Source of the DNA: Hyphomonas adhaerens MHS-3
Lineage (GTDB): Bacteria > Pseudomonadota > Alphaproteobacteria > Caulobacterales > Hyphomonadaceae
Assembly: GCF_000685235.1 (NCBI RefSeq)
Contig: NZ_ARYH01000002.1
Location: 1-64,000, forward strand
Length of the DNA stretch: 64,000 bases
Direction of reading: 5' to 3'
A program made the translations under genes and the position numbers. The notes under the pieces are model-generated. The model did no database searches, had not been told where the DNA came from, and saw only the letters and a list, made by a program, of their open reading frames with translations. Below are positions 50,821-59,383 of the stretch, piece after piece; the first letter of the stretch is position 1; each line of letters starts with the position of its first letter.

Positions 50821-51837
50821 GTGACGGTTGATCCGCGGTTCTACGCGCCATTAGGGGCTTTGACGCTCGGCCAGATAGCGGAATTGACCGATGCGGTAAT
50901 GGAAGGCGACGGCGATCTGCCTGTGTCGGGCATCGCCTCCGCCGCCAATGCCCAGGCAGGCGATCTCGCCTTCCTGGACGGTAACGGCAAGTCCGTCCCC
51001 GAGATCTCGGCGAATGCCGGGATTTTCGTGACCAATGAAGCCAATCTTCAATATGTCCCTGAAGGTGCATCGAAGTTGGTGACTCGCTTCCCGCGCTATG
51101 CCCACTCCGTGGCGGCACTGGCGATGTACAAGCCCCGCCATCTGGACTGGACGGGTGAGGCCCGGATTTCACCTGATGCTCAGGTGCATGAGGGGGCGCA
51201 TGTTTCGCCGGGGGCGGTTATCGGCCCTGGGGCAGTTGTTGGTGAAGGCAGTTGGATCGGCCCCAACGCTTCGTTGGGTCCGGGCGTTCAGGTCGGGCGG
51301 CACTGTCAGATCGGGGCCAATACAAGCGTATTCTGCGCATTGCTCGGAGATCATGTGACCTTGCTGGCGGGCGCGCGTATCGGCGAAGCCGGATTTGGCG
51401 TGCTTGCTGCGCCAGACGGACAGCGCGATGCGCCGCATTTCGGGCGTGTGATCTTGCAGGATCACGTCTCAATTGGCGCAAATACCTGTATCGACCGCGG
51501 CGTCTTCGAGGATACGATTATGGGCGAGCGCACCAAGATCGATAATCTCAGCCAGATCGCTCACAATGTCGTTTTTGGGCGTTCTGTTATCATGGCGGCG
51601 TTTGGGGGCATCTCAGGCTCCGTCAGGGTTGGCAATCACGCCATGATCGGTGGGCGGGTTGGTATTGCCGACCATGTCAGGGTCGGTGATGGTGTTAGCC
51701 TGGCGGCCTCCTCGGGCCTGTTCCGGAATATCGAGGATGGTGAAACCTGGGGCGGCACGCCTGCAAAGCCGATCCGCCAGTGGATGCGTGAAGTCGCCTG
51801 GTTGCAGAAACAGGCAAACCCGAAGAAAAATAACTGA
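50821..51837 (+). CDS. lpxD: UDP-3-O-acylglucosamine N-acyltransferase
   Basis: LpxD adds the second acyl chain in lipid A synthesis. The 338-residue protein has an N-terminal uridine-binding domain and a left-handed beta-helix with hexapeptide repeats from about residue 115 ([20 protein letters not shown]). The segment [20 protein letters not shown] is characteristic. The start is GTG, with GGAG seven bases upstream. The gene normally followed by fabZ is here followed by lpxA after 38 bases. Confidence 0.95.
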   Translation: MTVDPRFYAPLGALTLGQIAELTDAVMEGDGDLPVSGIASAANAQAGDLAFLDGNGKSVPEISANAGIFVTNEANLQYVPEGASKLVTRFPRYAHSVAALAMYKPRHLDWTGEARISPDAQVHEGAHVSPGAVIGPGAVVGEGSWIGPNASLGPGVQVGRHCQIGANTSVFCALLGDHVTLLAGARIGEAGFGVLAAPDGQRDAPHFGRVILQDHVSIGANTCIDRGVFEDTIMGERTKIDNLSQIAHNVVFGRSVIMAAFGGISGSVRVGNHAMIGGRVGIADHVRVGDGVSLAASSGLFRNIEDGETWGGTPAKPIRQWMREVAWLQKQANPKKNN

Positions 51838-51875
51838 ACGGCGCACTTTCCGCGCCGGCATTCAGAGACGCAGCC

Positions 51876-52667
51876 ATGCCGACACAAATACATCCTACCG
51901 CGTTCGTTGAAGACGGCGCCCAGCTTGGCACGGATGTCACGATTGGTCCGTTCTGCCATGTCAGCGCAAACGCGGTGATTGGCGATGGGTGCAGTCTGCA
52001 CTCCCATGCTGTCGTGACTGGGCACACAAGCGTCGGACGGAACAGCGTCCTGTTTCCACACGCGACATTGGGGTGCAGCCCGCAGGTCATCGGCTTTGAG
52101 AGCACGCCTGATTCCCGCCTCGAAGTGGGCGAGAATTGTACGTTCCGCGAATACGCCACTGCCCACGCCGGCATGCCGAAGTTCGGTGGCCTGACGAAAG
52201 TCGGCGACCACTGCTACATTATGATCGGCGCGCACATCGCCCATGACAATGTCATCGGAAATCATGTCGTGATGGCGAATAATGTGTCGCTGGCCGGCCA
52301 TATCGAAGTGGGAGACCATGTCTGGTTCGGTGGACTCGCCGCAGTTCATCAGTTCTCCCGTATCGGCCGCAATGCATTCGTTGGCGGTGGCGCGATCGTG
52401 GTGGAAGACATCATTCCCTTCGGATCGGTCGTCGGAAACCATGCCAAACTGTCCGGCCTCAACATGGTTGGGCTGAAACGGCGTGGATTCGATAAAAGCC
52501 AGCTGATGCAGATCCGCAGCGCCTACAAGGCCGTCTTTTTTGGGGATGGTTTGTTCAAGGAGCGTCTTGCAAAGGCAGCGGCCGATTTCGCAGATCAACC
52601 GCTCGCAATGGAGCTGATTTCCTTTATCCAGGCTGGTGGAGACCGGCCGATCTGCAAGCCGGCCTGA
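51876..52667 (+). CDS. lpxA: UDP-N-acetylglucosamine acyltransferase
   Basis: LpxA carries out the first step of lipid A synthesis, transferring a 3-hydroxyacyl chain from ACP to UDP-GlcNAc. The 263-residue protein is a hexapeptide beta-helix. It begins IHPTAFVEDGAQLGTDVTIG and contains IMIGAHIAHDNVIGNHVVMA, which has the catalytic histidine region. The C-terminal helical domain starts with NMVGLKRRGFDKSQLMQIR. It is followed directly by lpxI after three bases. Confidence 0.97.
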   Translation: MPTQIHPTAFVEDGAQLGTDVTIGPFCHVSANAVIGDGCSLHSHAVVTGHTSVGRNSVLFPHATLGCSPQVIGFESTPDSRLEVGENCTFREYATAHAGMPKFGGLTKVGDHCYIMIGAHIAHDNVIGNHVVMANNVSLAGHIEVGDHVWFGGLAAVHQFSRIGRNAFVGGGAIVVEDIIPFGSVVGNHAKLSGLNMVGLKRRGFDKSQLMQIRSAYKAVFFGDGLFKERLAKAAADFADQPLAMELISFIQAGGDRPICKPA

Positions 52668-52670
52668 GCC

Positions 52671-53516
52671 ATGACAGAACCTCTGGGACTGATCGCGGGC
52701 CTGGGAGACCTTCCGGTCGCCATAGCGAGCAATGCTGTCGCAAGCGGGCAGGGCGTTTATGTGCTGCGCCTCAAGGGGTTCGAAGAGCCAGCGCTGGCCG
52801 AATATCCCGGCGCAGTGGTTGGCTTGGGCGAGATCGGCGGTGTCATCGACCGGCTGAAGGCGGCAGGCTGCAGGGACATCGTGTTTGCAGGCATCGTGAA
52901 CCGGCCGAACTTCAAGGACCTGAAGCTGGACATGCGCGGCGCCATGCTGTTGCCCAAAGTGGTTTCCGAGGCCCGCAAGGGTGACGATGCCTTGCTGAAA
53001 GTGCTCGTCAGAGAGTTCGAGAAGCAAGGTTTCAACGTGATTGGCAGCGAAGAGGCAAACAAGGCTTTGCTGGCGCCGGCCGGGCTGATTGCCGGTCCCC
53101 ATCCAACGGAAGAGAATCTGGCAGACATCCGGCATGCCGCAAAGGTGGCATCAGCGACCGGCGCGCTGGACATCGGGCAGGGGTGCGTGGTCTGCGATGG
53201 TCTTGTCCTGGCCGTCGAGGCACAGGAAGGCACAGATGAGATGCTCAGGCGTTGCGCCACGCTGCCGGCAGCGATCCGAGGCAAGCCTGGAGCGCGACGG
53301 GGTGTGCTTGCAAAGCGGCCGAAGCCGGCTCAGGAACGCCGCATCGATCTGCCGACAACCGGTGTGTCCACCGTGGAGCTCGTCGCTGCCGCAGGCCTTG
53401 CCGGTCTCGCCGTTGAGGCGGGTGGGGCTTTGCTGCTCCGCCGGGCTGAAATGGAAGCGGCCGCGGACCGTCTTGGCGTGTTCATTTATGGTTTTTCACC
53501 GGATGAAGCCTCGTGA
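52671..53516 (+). CDS. lpxI: UDP-2,3-diacylglucosamine pyrophosphatase LpxI
   Basis: LpxI cleaves UDP-2,3-diacylglucosamine to lipid X and UMP. It replaces the unrelated LpxH in alphaproteobacteria. The 281-residue DUF1009 protein begins with GLIAGLGDLPVAIASNAVAS. Its second domain has LDIGQGCVVCDGLVLAVEAQ, then EGTDEMLRRCA and KPGARRGVLAKRPKPAQERR. It sits between lpxA and lpxB exactly where its function is needed. The stop overlaps the lpxB GTG. Confidence 0.95.
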   Translation: MTEPLGLIAGLGDLPVAIASNAVASGQGVYVLRLKGFEEPALAEYPGAVVGLGEIGGVIDRLKAAGCRDIVFAGIVNRPNFKDLKLDMRGAMLLPKVVSEARKGDDALLKVLVREFEKQGFNVIGSEEANKALLAPAGLIAGPHPTEENLADIRHAAKVASATGALDIGQGCVVCDGLVLAVEAQEGTDEMLRRCATLPAAIRGKPGARRGVLAKRPKPAQERRIDLPTTGVSTVELVAAAGLAGLAVEAGGALLLRRAEMEAAADRLGVFIYGFSPDEAS

Positions 53517-54691
53517 GCGCTCTGCGTTTATTCATGGTCGCGGGCGAGGCATCGGGCGATCTTCTGGCCCGGGAAGTGGTTCAGGCGATCCGGCGGGAAA
53601 CGGACGATGTGGAGTTCGCCGGTATCGGAGGGCAGGAGCTTGCCTCTGTCGGCATCCACTCGCCGTTTGATATTTCGTCTCTTTCGATTCTCGGCTTTGC
53701 CGAAGGCATCAGGGCCTATGGCACGGTTGTGAAATTGGCCGATGCGGCCGCCGATGCGATTGTCGCGTTCAAGCCTGACGCCGTTGTCCTTGTGGACTCC
53801 TGGGGGTTCATGCTCCGGGTCGCGCAGCGTGTTCGTACGCGGGCACCTGAAATCAAACTGATCAAACTCATTGGTCCGCAGGTCTGGGCGACGCGGCCGG
53901 GACGGGCAAAGACTCTTGCGCAAACGGTCGACTACCTGCTCTGCATGCACGATATGGAAGTGCCATATTATGAGCCGTACGGCCTGCCGACGACTGTGAT
54001 CGGGAATCCCGCCCTGTCGCGAAACAGGCCCGGAGATGGACAAAGGTTCCGCGCCGCGCGGGGCATGGCTCAAGACGAGAAAATCTGCCTTGTCTTGCCT
54101 GGTAGCCGCCGAAGCGAGCTCGCAAAGGTCGCCCCTGCGCTCCTTGAGGCGGCCAAACTGGTTTCGAGCGCGGTTCCGGGCGTGAGGATCATCGTTTCGC
54201 CGTCAGGGAATATGGCGGAAGCGTTTGATGAAGCGTTTCCGGACGTGTCTGGCTGGGCTGAAGTTCTGCACGCCCCTGAGGAACGCTACGATGCCATGGC
54301 CGCGGCAGATCTGGCGCTCGCTTGCTCGGGTACGGTAACCAGCGAGTTGGCCATGCAGGGAACACCTATGATCGTGGCGTACCGGACAGGCTGGTTGACC
54401 TGGGCGCTTGCGCGGGGGCTGCTGTATAAGAAACGCCACATTACGCTTCTGAACATCGTCTCGGACGATCAGGAAATCGTTCCGGAATTTGTTCAGACGC
54501 GGCAAAAGCCCGACCTTATTGCGGAAACAGCGATTCAGTGGCTTAGCGAGCCGAAGCGTTTGCAAGCACAGAAGGAAGCCCAGCAGGCCGCATTGGTTCG
54601 GATGCAGGTTGGCGGTCACTCATCGGCTGAGATTGCCGCCGCGACCATATTGTCAGTGGCCCGGGGTCAGGTTGTGCTCACGCAGGAATGA
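53513..54691 (+). CDS. lpxB: Lipid-A-disaccharide synthase
   Basis: LpxB (glycosyltransferase family 19) joins lipid X to UDP-2,3-diacylglucosamine. The 392-residue protein starts LRLFMVAGEASGDLLAREVV and has GPQVWATRPGRAKTLAQTVD. The conserved LACSGTVTSELAMQGTPMIV is also present. The start is GTG in the overlap GTGA with lpxI. It is the last gene of the plus-strand cluster; the final 39 bases overlap the end of the next gene on the other strand, so no room remains for a separate terminator. Confidence 0.96.
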   Translation: MSALRLFMVAGEASGDLLAREVVQAIRRETDDVEFAGIGGQELASVGIHSPFDISSLSILGFAEGIRAYGTVVKLADAAADAIVAFKPDAVVLVDSWGFMLRVAQRVRTRAPEIKLIKLIGPQVWATRPGRAKTLAQTVDYLLCMHDMEVPYYEPYGLPTTVIGNPALSRNRPGDGQRFRAARGMAQDEKICLVLPGSRRSELAKVAPALLEAAKLVSSAVPGVRIIVSPSGNMAEAFDEAFPDVSGWAEVLHAPEERYDAMAAADLALACSGTVTSELAMQGTPMIVAYRTGWLTWALARGLLYKKRHITLLNIVSDDQEIVPEFVQTRQKPDLIAETAIQWLSEPKRLQAQKEAQQAALVRMQVGGHSSAEIAAATILSVARGQVVLTQE

Positions 54692-55801
54692 GAAATCGAT
54701 TTTCTTTTTCAAGTGCCACAACCAGCCGGCCTCCAGTGCAACACCAAATTTCTCTGCCACAGCCCGCTGACTACCCAGGCTGATCAATTTCAGATAGTCA
54801 GATTGCGGATGGAATTCAGAGAGCCCGGAATTTTGCGCATATCGACCGATATTTTCCGCTATGACGGGACCGGCCCTCACGGCAAACACACCCGCAGGCT
54901 CTAGTGGTTTCGCTTTGAAATAAGATGTGTCGCCTGCTGCCCAGATATGAGGATGGCTTGTCGAGCGCAGGCTTGCATCGACTTCCACGCGCCCGTCGAC
55001 CGTGTTGAGGCCAGACTGCCCAATCCAGCCGTGCGGTGCTGACCCGGCGCAATTGACGACAAGGGATGTCTCGAGGCTTTCGCCTGAAGTGAGGAGGACG
55101 GTACCATCTTGTATGGTCTGAATGCGCGTTTGCAGTATCAGATTGATGTTCGCCCGGCGCATGGCGCGGGCAAGCTTTCTGCGAAGGGCGGGTGAACTGG
55201 ATCCGGCGATGTCAGAGCCTGCATCAACAAGATGGATGCTCGGGGCAGCGATGCCTTCCTGTTGAAGACGGTAGTGAATGGCGAGCCCGACTTCGATTCC
55301 GGCCAATCCGGCCCCGACAACAATGATCGACGGCGGCGCTGATCCGGCTTTGATCTCGGCGAGCGCCTTCTGCCATCTGTCCAGGAAAGGTCCGATAGGA
55401 CGGATAGGACCGATTACGTCGAGGGCGTCAGGAACATCCAGTGGCCGAATGCCAGACCCGATGTCCAGGCTCGCCAGATCAAACGTAACCCGCTTGCCGG
55501 ACTCAAGACGGGCTGTGCGGGAATCGGGCTCGATCGACACGAGCCTGTCCTGAACGAACTGAACGTTCGCTGCGTCGCAAAGTGGCTGCAACGGAACGCC
55601 AATGGAATCAGCCTTCCAATGGCCGGCAATGACGCCAGGAAGCGCCCCGCTGTACAAATTATGTGTGGTCGGCGAGACGAGAGTCAGCCGGATATCGGCA
55701 GGCAAAGTCTGTTTTGCAAGTTGGCGCAACGCGACCGCATGGGCATGGCCGCCTCCGGCCAACAGAATATGTCGTGGGTCGCCGCTCAGCGCGCCCACCA
55801 T
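54653..55801 (-). CDS. NADH-dehydrogenase-like FAD oxidoreductase (SelD N-terminal-like family)
   Basis: This 382-residue protein has the two-dinucleotide-fold layout of type II NADH dehydrogenases. An FAD motif HILLAGGGHAHAVALRQLAK lies near residues 11-30, an NAD(P)H motif IIVVGAGLAGIEVGLAIHYR near 160-178, and HPHIWAAGDTSYF closes the FAD site. The GGGHAHA start and the TLVSPTTHNLYSGALPGVIA segment resemble the family found fused to the N-terminus of selenophosphate synthase SelD in some bacteria. No SelD part is present here. It begins inside the end of rlmJ (16-base overlap), so the two share a transcript. Electron acceptor and role are unknown. Confidence 0.78.
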   Translation of the reverse strand: MVGALSGDPRHILLAGGGHAHAVALRQLAKQTLPADIRLTLVSPTTHNLYSGALPGVIAGHWKADSIGVPLQPLCDAANVQFVQDRLVSIEPDSRTARLESGKRVTFDLASLDIGSGIRPLDVPDALDVIGPIRPIGPFLDRWQKALAEIKAGSAPPSIIVVGAGLAGIEVGLAIHYRLQQEGIAAPSIHLVDAGSDIAGSSSPALRRKLARAMRRANINLILQTRIQTIQDGTVLLTSGESLETSLVVNCAGSAPHGWIGQSGLNTVDGRVEVDASLRSTSHPHIWAAGDTSYFKAKPLEPAGVFAVRAGPVIAENIGRYAQNSGLSEFHPQSDYLKLISLGSQRAVAEKFGVALEAGWLWHLKKKIDFSFLREHNLTPGH

Positions 55802-56568
55802 GATTGCAGGGAGCTGGCAATATTCAGTGACGTTTCGCGTGCGGCTGCTGGTGCGCGGTAGGCGACGATGGCTGAGCCTTCAAGTGCGCCTTCATCCAAT
55901 GGATCCATCGGCCAGCGCGCCCCCGCCACGAAGCAGTCATCAAATTCTGTCAGGTACTCGCCGAACTCGATTTCCCGTCCGTCCTTGAAAAGCGGCAGCC
56001 AGAGGACAAGCATGCCATTCGGCCAGCGCTTGAGGGCTCGAGGTGTCCACAAGGCAAGAGCGTCAATGTCGCGGCTGGTTTCATAGCTGGGGTCGACGAA
56101 ACAGACGATCTGTTCGTTGCTCCGTGGCGAGAGTTTCAGGGCGCCGGAATAGCCGTCTGCATGTTTGATCTGCAGGCGCGGGTCATTGCCAACGGCCTTC
56201 ACCAGCTCCTTGTGTTCTGTCGGATGCTTTTCAAAGAACACCATGCGGGCCGATGCGGGCAGCAAATGCTGGGCGAGAGCGGGAGAGCCTGGATAATCAC
56301 CTGTGCCGCGCCCGCTGACGACGTCCAGCCACGGCCGAACCGGCTTGGGCGCACCGTCATTGAGGAGCGAAAGGACGCCATCCAGCGCTTCGCCGCCCTT
56401 TGTCGCCTGTGCGCCATCAAGGTCATACCGTCCGCGTCCGGAGTGCGTTTCGACGTATAGGCAATTCGGGGATTGTTTTGCGACAGCACTCAGAATGGTG
56501 TGAAGCACGGCATGTTTGAGCACGTCCGCACGATTGCCTGCGTGAAATCCGTGCTGATATGAAAGCAT
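55786..56568 (-). CDS. rlmJ: 23S rRNA (adenine(2030)-N6)-methyltransferase
   Basis: RlmJ methylates A2030 in 23S rRNA using SAM. The 260-residue product starts MLSYQHGFHAGNRADVLKHA, the standard N-terminus; I therefore used the internal ATG at 56568 and not an earlier start that adds 43 non-conserved residues. Other landmarks are YVETHSGRGRYDL and FVDPSYETSRDID. The catalytic motif usually reads DPPY; here it reads DPSY, a mild change. It is the promoter-proximal partner of the flavoprotein gene downstream. Confidence 0.92.
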   Translation of the reverse strand: MLSYQHGFHAGNRADVLKHAVLHTILSAVAKQSPNCLYVETHSGRGRYDLDGAQATKGGEALDGVLSLLNDGAPKPVRPWLDVVSGRGTGDYPGSPALAQHLLPASARMVFFEKHPTEHKELVKAVGNDPRLQIKHADGYSGALKLSPRSNEQIVCFVDPSYETSRDIDALALWTPRALKRWPNGMLVLWLPLFKDGREIEFGEYLTEFDDCFVAGARWPMDPLDEGALEGSAIVAYRAPAAARETSLNIASSLQSWWAR

Positions 56569-56593
56569 GCCTGAAAGGTTCCGGTAGAAGGGG

Positions 56594-56621
56594 CCACCCG
56601 CCCCGGAGTTGGGGCGGGTGG
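56594..56621. other. Perfect 11-bp hairpin between the M28 peptidase and rlmJ
   Basis: CCACCCGCCCC (56594-56604) pairs without mismatch with GGGGCGGGTGG (56611-56621), leaving a six-base loop. It lies just after the peptidase stop on the minus strand. The downstream tract on that strand is CCCCTTCTACC, so it is not a classical T-tailed terminator. It may protect the mRNA 3' end or help Rho-dependent termination. Confidence 0.55.
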
Positions 56622-56630
56622 CGGGAAGAG

Positions 56631-58370
56631 TTATTTCTCGCCGAGGCTGGCCTTGCGGACAGCTTCGAACTCGTTGCCGGGATACCAGGTCGGCCACTTG
56701 TCGGAACCGGCGATGGATTTGCCGACTTCATAAAGCGCCGTGACATCTTCCACGTTACCGGCCAGGTCCCAATCGTCGGAATATTCGTCCATGGGCTTGT
56801 GGTAGCGTTGTTCGTTGTAGGCCTGTGCGATGGCCTTACCCGCTGCGACGCCGCCGTCCAGTTTGTCTTCGCCGCCATCGGCATACAGCATCGGCACGCC
56901 GCGCTTGGCCAGTGAAATATGGTCTGAACGGTAGAACGATCCTGCTTCGGGTCTCGGATCCGGTTTCACCACACGGTCCTGTGTGGCCAGGTAGTCGGTC
57001 AGCATGTCTTCCAGCTCAGACGCGCCATAGCCGACGACGACCATGTCGTGGGTACGGCCAACTGGCAGGGAACCGTCCATGTTGATACCCGCCACAATCT
57101 GGTTCAGCGGCACTGTGGGGTGCTGGGCGAAATATTCAGAGCCAAGAAGCCCGGATTCTTCCAGCGTCACCGACAGGAACATCACCGAACGATCGGTTGG
57201 CTCGGCGGCCATGGATTCTGCAATTTCCAGAAGGGCCGCGGCGCCTGTCGCGTTGTCCACGGCGCCGTTGAAGATCTGGTCCTGATAGAAGTCTTCGCCC
57301 GGCGCGCCGGTTTTTTCCCCGGACTTCTTGCCGAGGTGGTCCCAGTGCGCAGTATAAAGAACGTACTCGTCCGGCACAGTCTTGCCGGGAAGGACCCCGA
57401 TGACATTGTGACTGCTCAGCGGTTCGATGGTTTGGGTAATTTCACCCTGCGCTTTGATGCCGGACAGAGGCACGGGCTTGAAGCCACGTTCCTTGGCGGC
57501 GTTTTTCAGCGTCTCATAATCAAGACCAGCGGCCTTGAAGAGTTCTTCTGCCTTGTCGCGGGTGATCCAGGCTTCCATCGTGGTGCGGTCTTCGCCGCCA
57601 TTGGCCCGAACGAGATCAGACTGCGCGCCCGACCAGGAGTTCGCCACCACGTCCCAGCCATAGGCGGCAGGGGCCGTCTCGTGGACAACGATGGCTGCCG
57701 CAGCGTGCTGGCGGGCAGCTTCCTCATATTTGTAGGTCCAACGGCCATAATAGGTCATGGCCTTGCCATTGAAGAGTTCCGGATCCTGTGTGGCAAATCC
57801 CGGGTCGTTCACAAGGATGATCACCGTTTTGCCGGTGAAGTCCTGATCGTCGTAGTCGTTCCAGTCATACTCCGGAGCAACCGCGCCATAGCCAACAAAA
57901 ACGACGTCGCTCGGATCGAAGGAGAGTTCGGTCGCATTCTGGCGCTTGGTCCAGACTACGGCATTGTCTTTCAGCTTGGTCGGGATTTCCGTACCGTCTT
58001 CGGACGTGAAGCTCAGATAGGAATTTGAAGGATCGATGGTCTGGTTCACCATCTTCACTTCCTGGAGATAGCTGCCGTTTTCACCGCCCGGCTCAAGGCC
58101 GATACGGTTCATCTCGGCGGCGATCCACTCTGCAGCGGCTTCACCTGTCGGCGTCCCGGGACCGCGACCTTCAAACGTATCATCGGCCAGCGTCTTGATG
58201 CGGACCGCCAGGTCGCTTGCGGTGATATCTGCCACCGTATCTTCAGGAAGCGGCAACAGCAGTTCCGGCGCGGGCGCAGCTTCCTTCGTGTCTGAGGTGT
58301 CCACCTTGCCGGCCTGATCGCCACAGGCGGCCAACGCAAGCAACGATGCTGCCAGGAACAGCTGCTTCAT
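56631..58370 (-). CDS. M28-family zinc metallopeptidase, predicted lipoprotein
   Basis: The 579-residue product has a lipoprotein signal (FLAASLLALAACGDQ) with lipid attachment at Cys16, so it should be envelope-anchored. A PA-type insert is followed by the M28 catalytic core. Zinc-ligand segments are YTAHWDHLG, NGAVDNATGAAALLE, LEESGLLGSEYFAQH and FYRSDHISLAKRGVP. M28 enzymes are usually aminopeptidases or carboxypeptidases; the specificity is not readable. I chose the ATG at 58370 because GGGAGA lies upstream and the signal peptide then starts cleanly; the open frame extends 60 bases further. The protein is predicted to feed on extracellular or periplasmic peptides. Confidence 0.9.
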   Translation of the reverse strand: MKQLFLAASLLALAACGDQAGKVDTSDTKEAAPAPELLLPLPEDTVADITASDLAVRIKTLADDTFEGRGPGTPTGEAAAEWIAAEMNRIGLEPGGENGSYLQEVKMVNQTIDPSNSYLSFTSEDGTEIPTKLKDNAVVWTKRQNATELSFDPSDVVFVGYGAVAPEYDWNDYDDQDFTGKTVIILVNDPGFATQDPELFNGKAMTYYGRWTYKYEEAARQHAAAAIVVHETAPAAYGWDVVANSWSGAQSDLVRANGGEDRTTMEAWITRDKAEELFKAAGLDYETLKNAAKERGFKPVPLSGIKAQGEITQTIEPLSSHNVIGVLPGKTVPDEYVLYTAHWDHLGKKSGEKTGAPGEDFYQDQIFNGAVDNATGAAALLEIAESMAAEPTDRSVMFLSVTLEESGLLGSEYFAQHPTVPLNQIVAGINMDGSLPVGRTHDMVVVGYGASELEDMLTDYLATQDRVVKPDPRPEAGSFYRSDHISLAKRGVPMLYADGGEDKLDGGVAAGKAIAQAYNEQRYHKPMDEYSDDWDLAGNVEDVTALYEVGKSIAGSDKWPTWYPGNEFEAVRKASLGEK

Positions 58371-58439
58371 GAGATTCTCCCTAAAATTCCGCAATTGTGG
58401 GGATGTTGCACGTGCCCGGGCAGGGGGCAAGCTTGTGCC

Positions 58440-59336
58440 TCATGGAAGCGGAATCCATTCATCCTTGTCGCCAGGAACCGTCGGAAACCGGTCAGATCCA
58501 CCTGAACCAGCCGAATTTTGCCAATCCTGTTTTGCCTGTTCGATCAGTGCCTGATCGCTGGCGACAAAATTCCATTCGATTTTACGCGGCCCATCCATGA
58601 CGGCGCCACCACAGATGACCCCCTTTGTGCCGGGCGCCAGCCGTATCGCGACATCCGCGCCGTCCGAAAGCACAAGCATCTGGCCTTCTTCGAAGGTTTG
58701 GCCTTCGATTTCGGCGCTGCCGTTCACGAGATAAATCGCGCGCTCCTCAGCAAGCGCACCCGGAACGATCAGGTTGGCGCCATCATCGGCCTCGAATGCC
58801 ACATAGAGGATCGGCCAGGGGAATTGGACCGGTGAGACATGTCCGAAGGCTTCGCCGGCGAGCACCCGCATACGCGCGCCCTGACGCTCGAATTCGGGCA
58901 GGGTGTCTGCCGCGTGATGGACGAACGCGGGAGGAACGCCTTCATGAGTCTTCGGCAGGGCGACCCATGTTTGCAAACCATGCATGGTCTGGCCTGCTTC
59001 CCGCTCCGGCGCAGGCGTGCGTTCCGAATGGACGATGCCGTGACCGGCCGTCATCCAGTTTACGGCGCCCGGGCGAATCACAAGGTCGGTCCCGAGGGAG
59101 TCCCGATGTTCGATCGCTCCCTCGAACAGGTAGGTGACGGTCGACAGTCCGATATGCGGATGCGGGCGCACATCGAACCCTTCGCCGGGCGCGTACGCCA
59201 CGGGCCCGAAATGATCGAAAAACACAAAGGGGCCAACCATGCGTTGGGCATGAAAGGGGAGAACCCGGCGCACACGAAACCCGCCTCCGAGGTCGCGTAC
59301 TCTCGGTTCAATTCTCCGCGAGATAAGATCGCTCAT
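58440..59336 (-). CDS. Pirin family protein
   Basis: Pirins are bicupin iron proteins; some have quercetinase activity and others bind regulators, so the role is uncertain. The 298-residue product has RVRRVLPFHAQRMVGPFVFF and the metal-ligand segment VRPHPHIGLSTVTYLFEGAI. EHRDSLGTD and a conserved W-MTAGHGIVHSE follow. The C-terminal cupin is intact. AAGGAG lies eight bases before the ATG. It is transcribed away from the glycosylase gene across a 47-bp gap. Confidence 0.93.
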   Translation of the reverse strand: MSDLISRRIEPRVRDLGGGFRVRRVLPFHAQRMVGPFVFFDHFGPVAYAPGEGFDVRPHPHIGLSTVTYLFEGAIEHRDSLGTDLVIRPGAVNWMTAGHGIVHSERTPAPEREAGQTMHGLQTWVALPKTHEGVPPAFVHHAADTLPEFERQGARMRVLAGEAFGHVSPVQFPWPILYVAFEADDGANLIVPGALAEERAIYLVNGSAEIEGQTFEEGQMLVLSDGADVAIRLAPGTKGVICGGAVMDGPRKIEWNFVASDQALIEQAKQDWQNSAGSGGSDRFPTVPGDKDEWIPLP

Positions 59337-59358
59337 GCCGAAAACTCCTTTTCGCGGC

Positions 59359-59378
59359 CATATTCACCCTCAAATATG
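59359..59378. promoter_or_regulatory. Inverted repeat in the divergent pirin/glycosylase gap
   Basis: CATATT (59359-59364) and AATATG (59373-59378) are exact complements spaced by eight bases. They sit in the middle of a 47-bp gap between two divergent genes, the only A/T-rich patch there. They may be the two -10 elements of back-to-back promoters or an operator. Confidence 0.35.
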
Positions 59379-59383
59379 ATCTC

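Noticed and set aside
55852-55860. A loss-of-function change in rlmJ (DPSY for DPPY)
   Set aside because: The motif DPSYE lies elsewhere in the gene and serine is tolerated in related methyltransferases; the rest of the enzyme is intact, so I do not call it broken.
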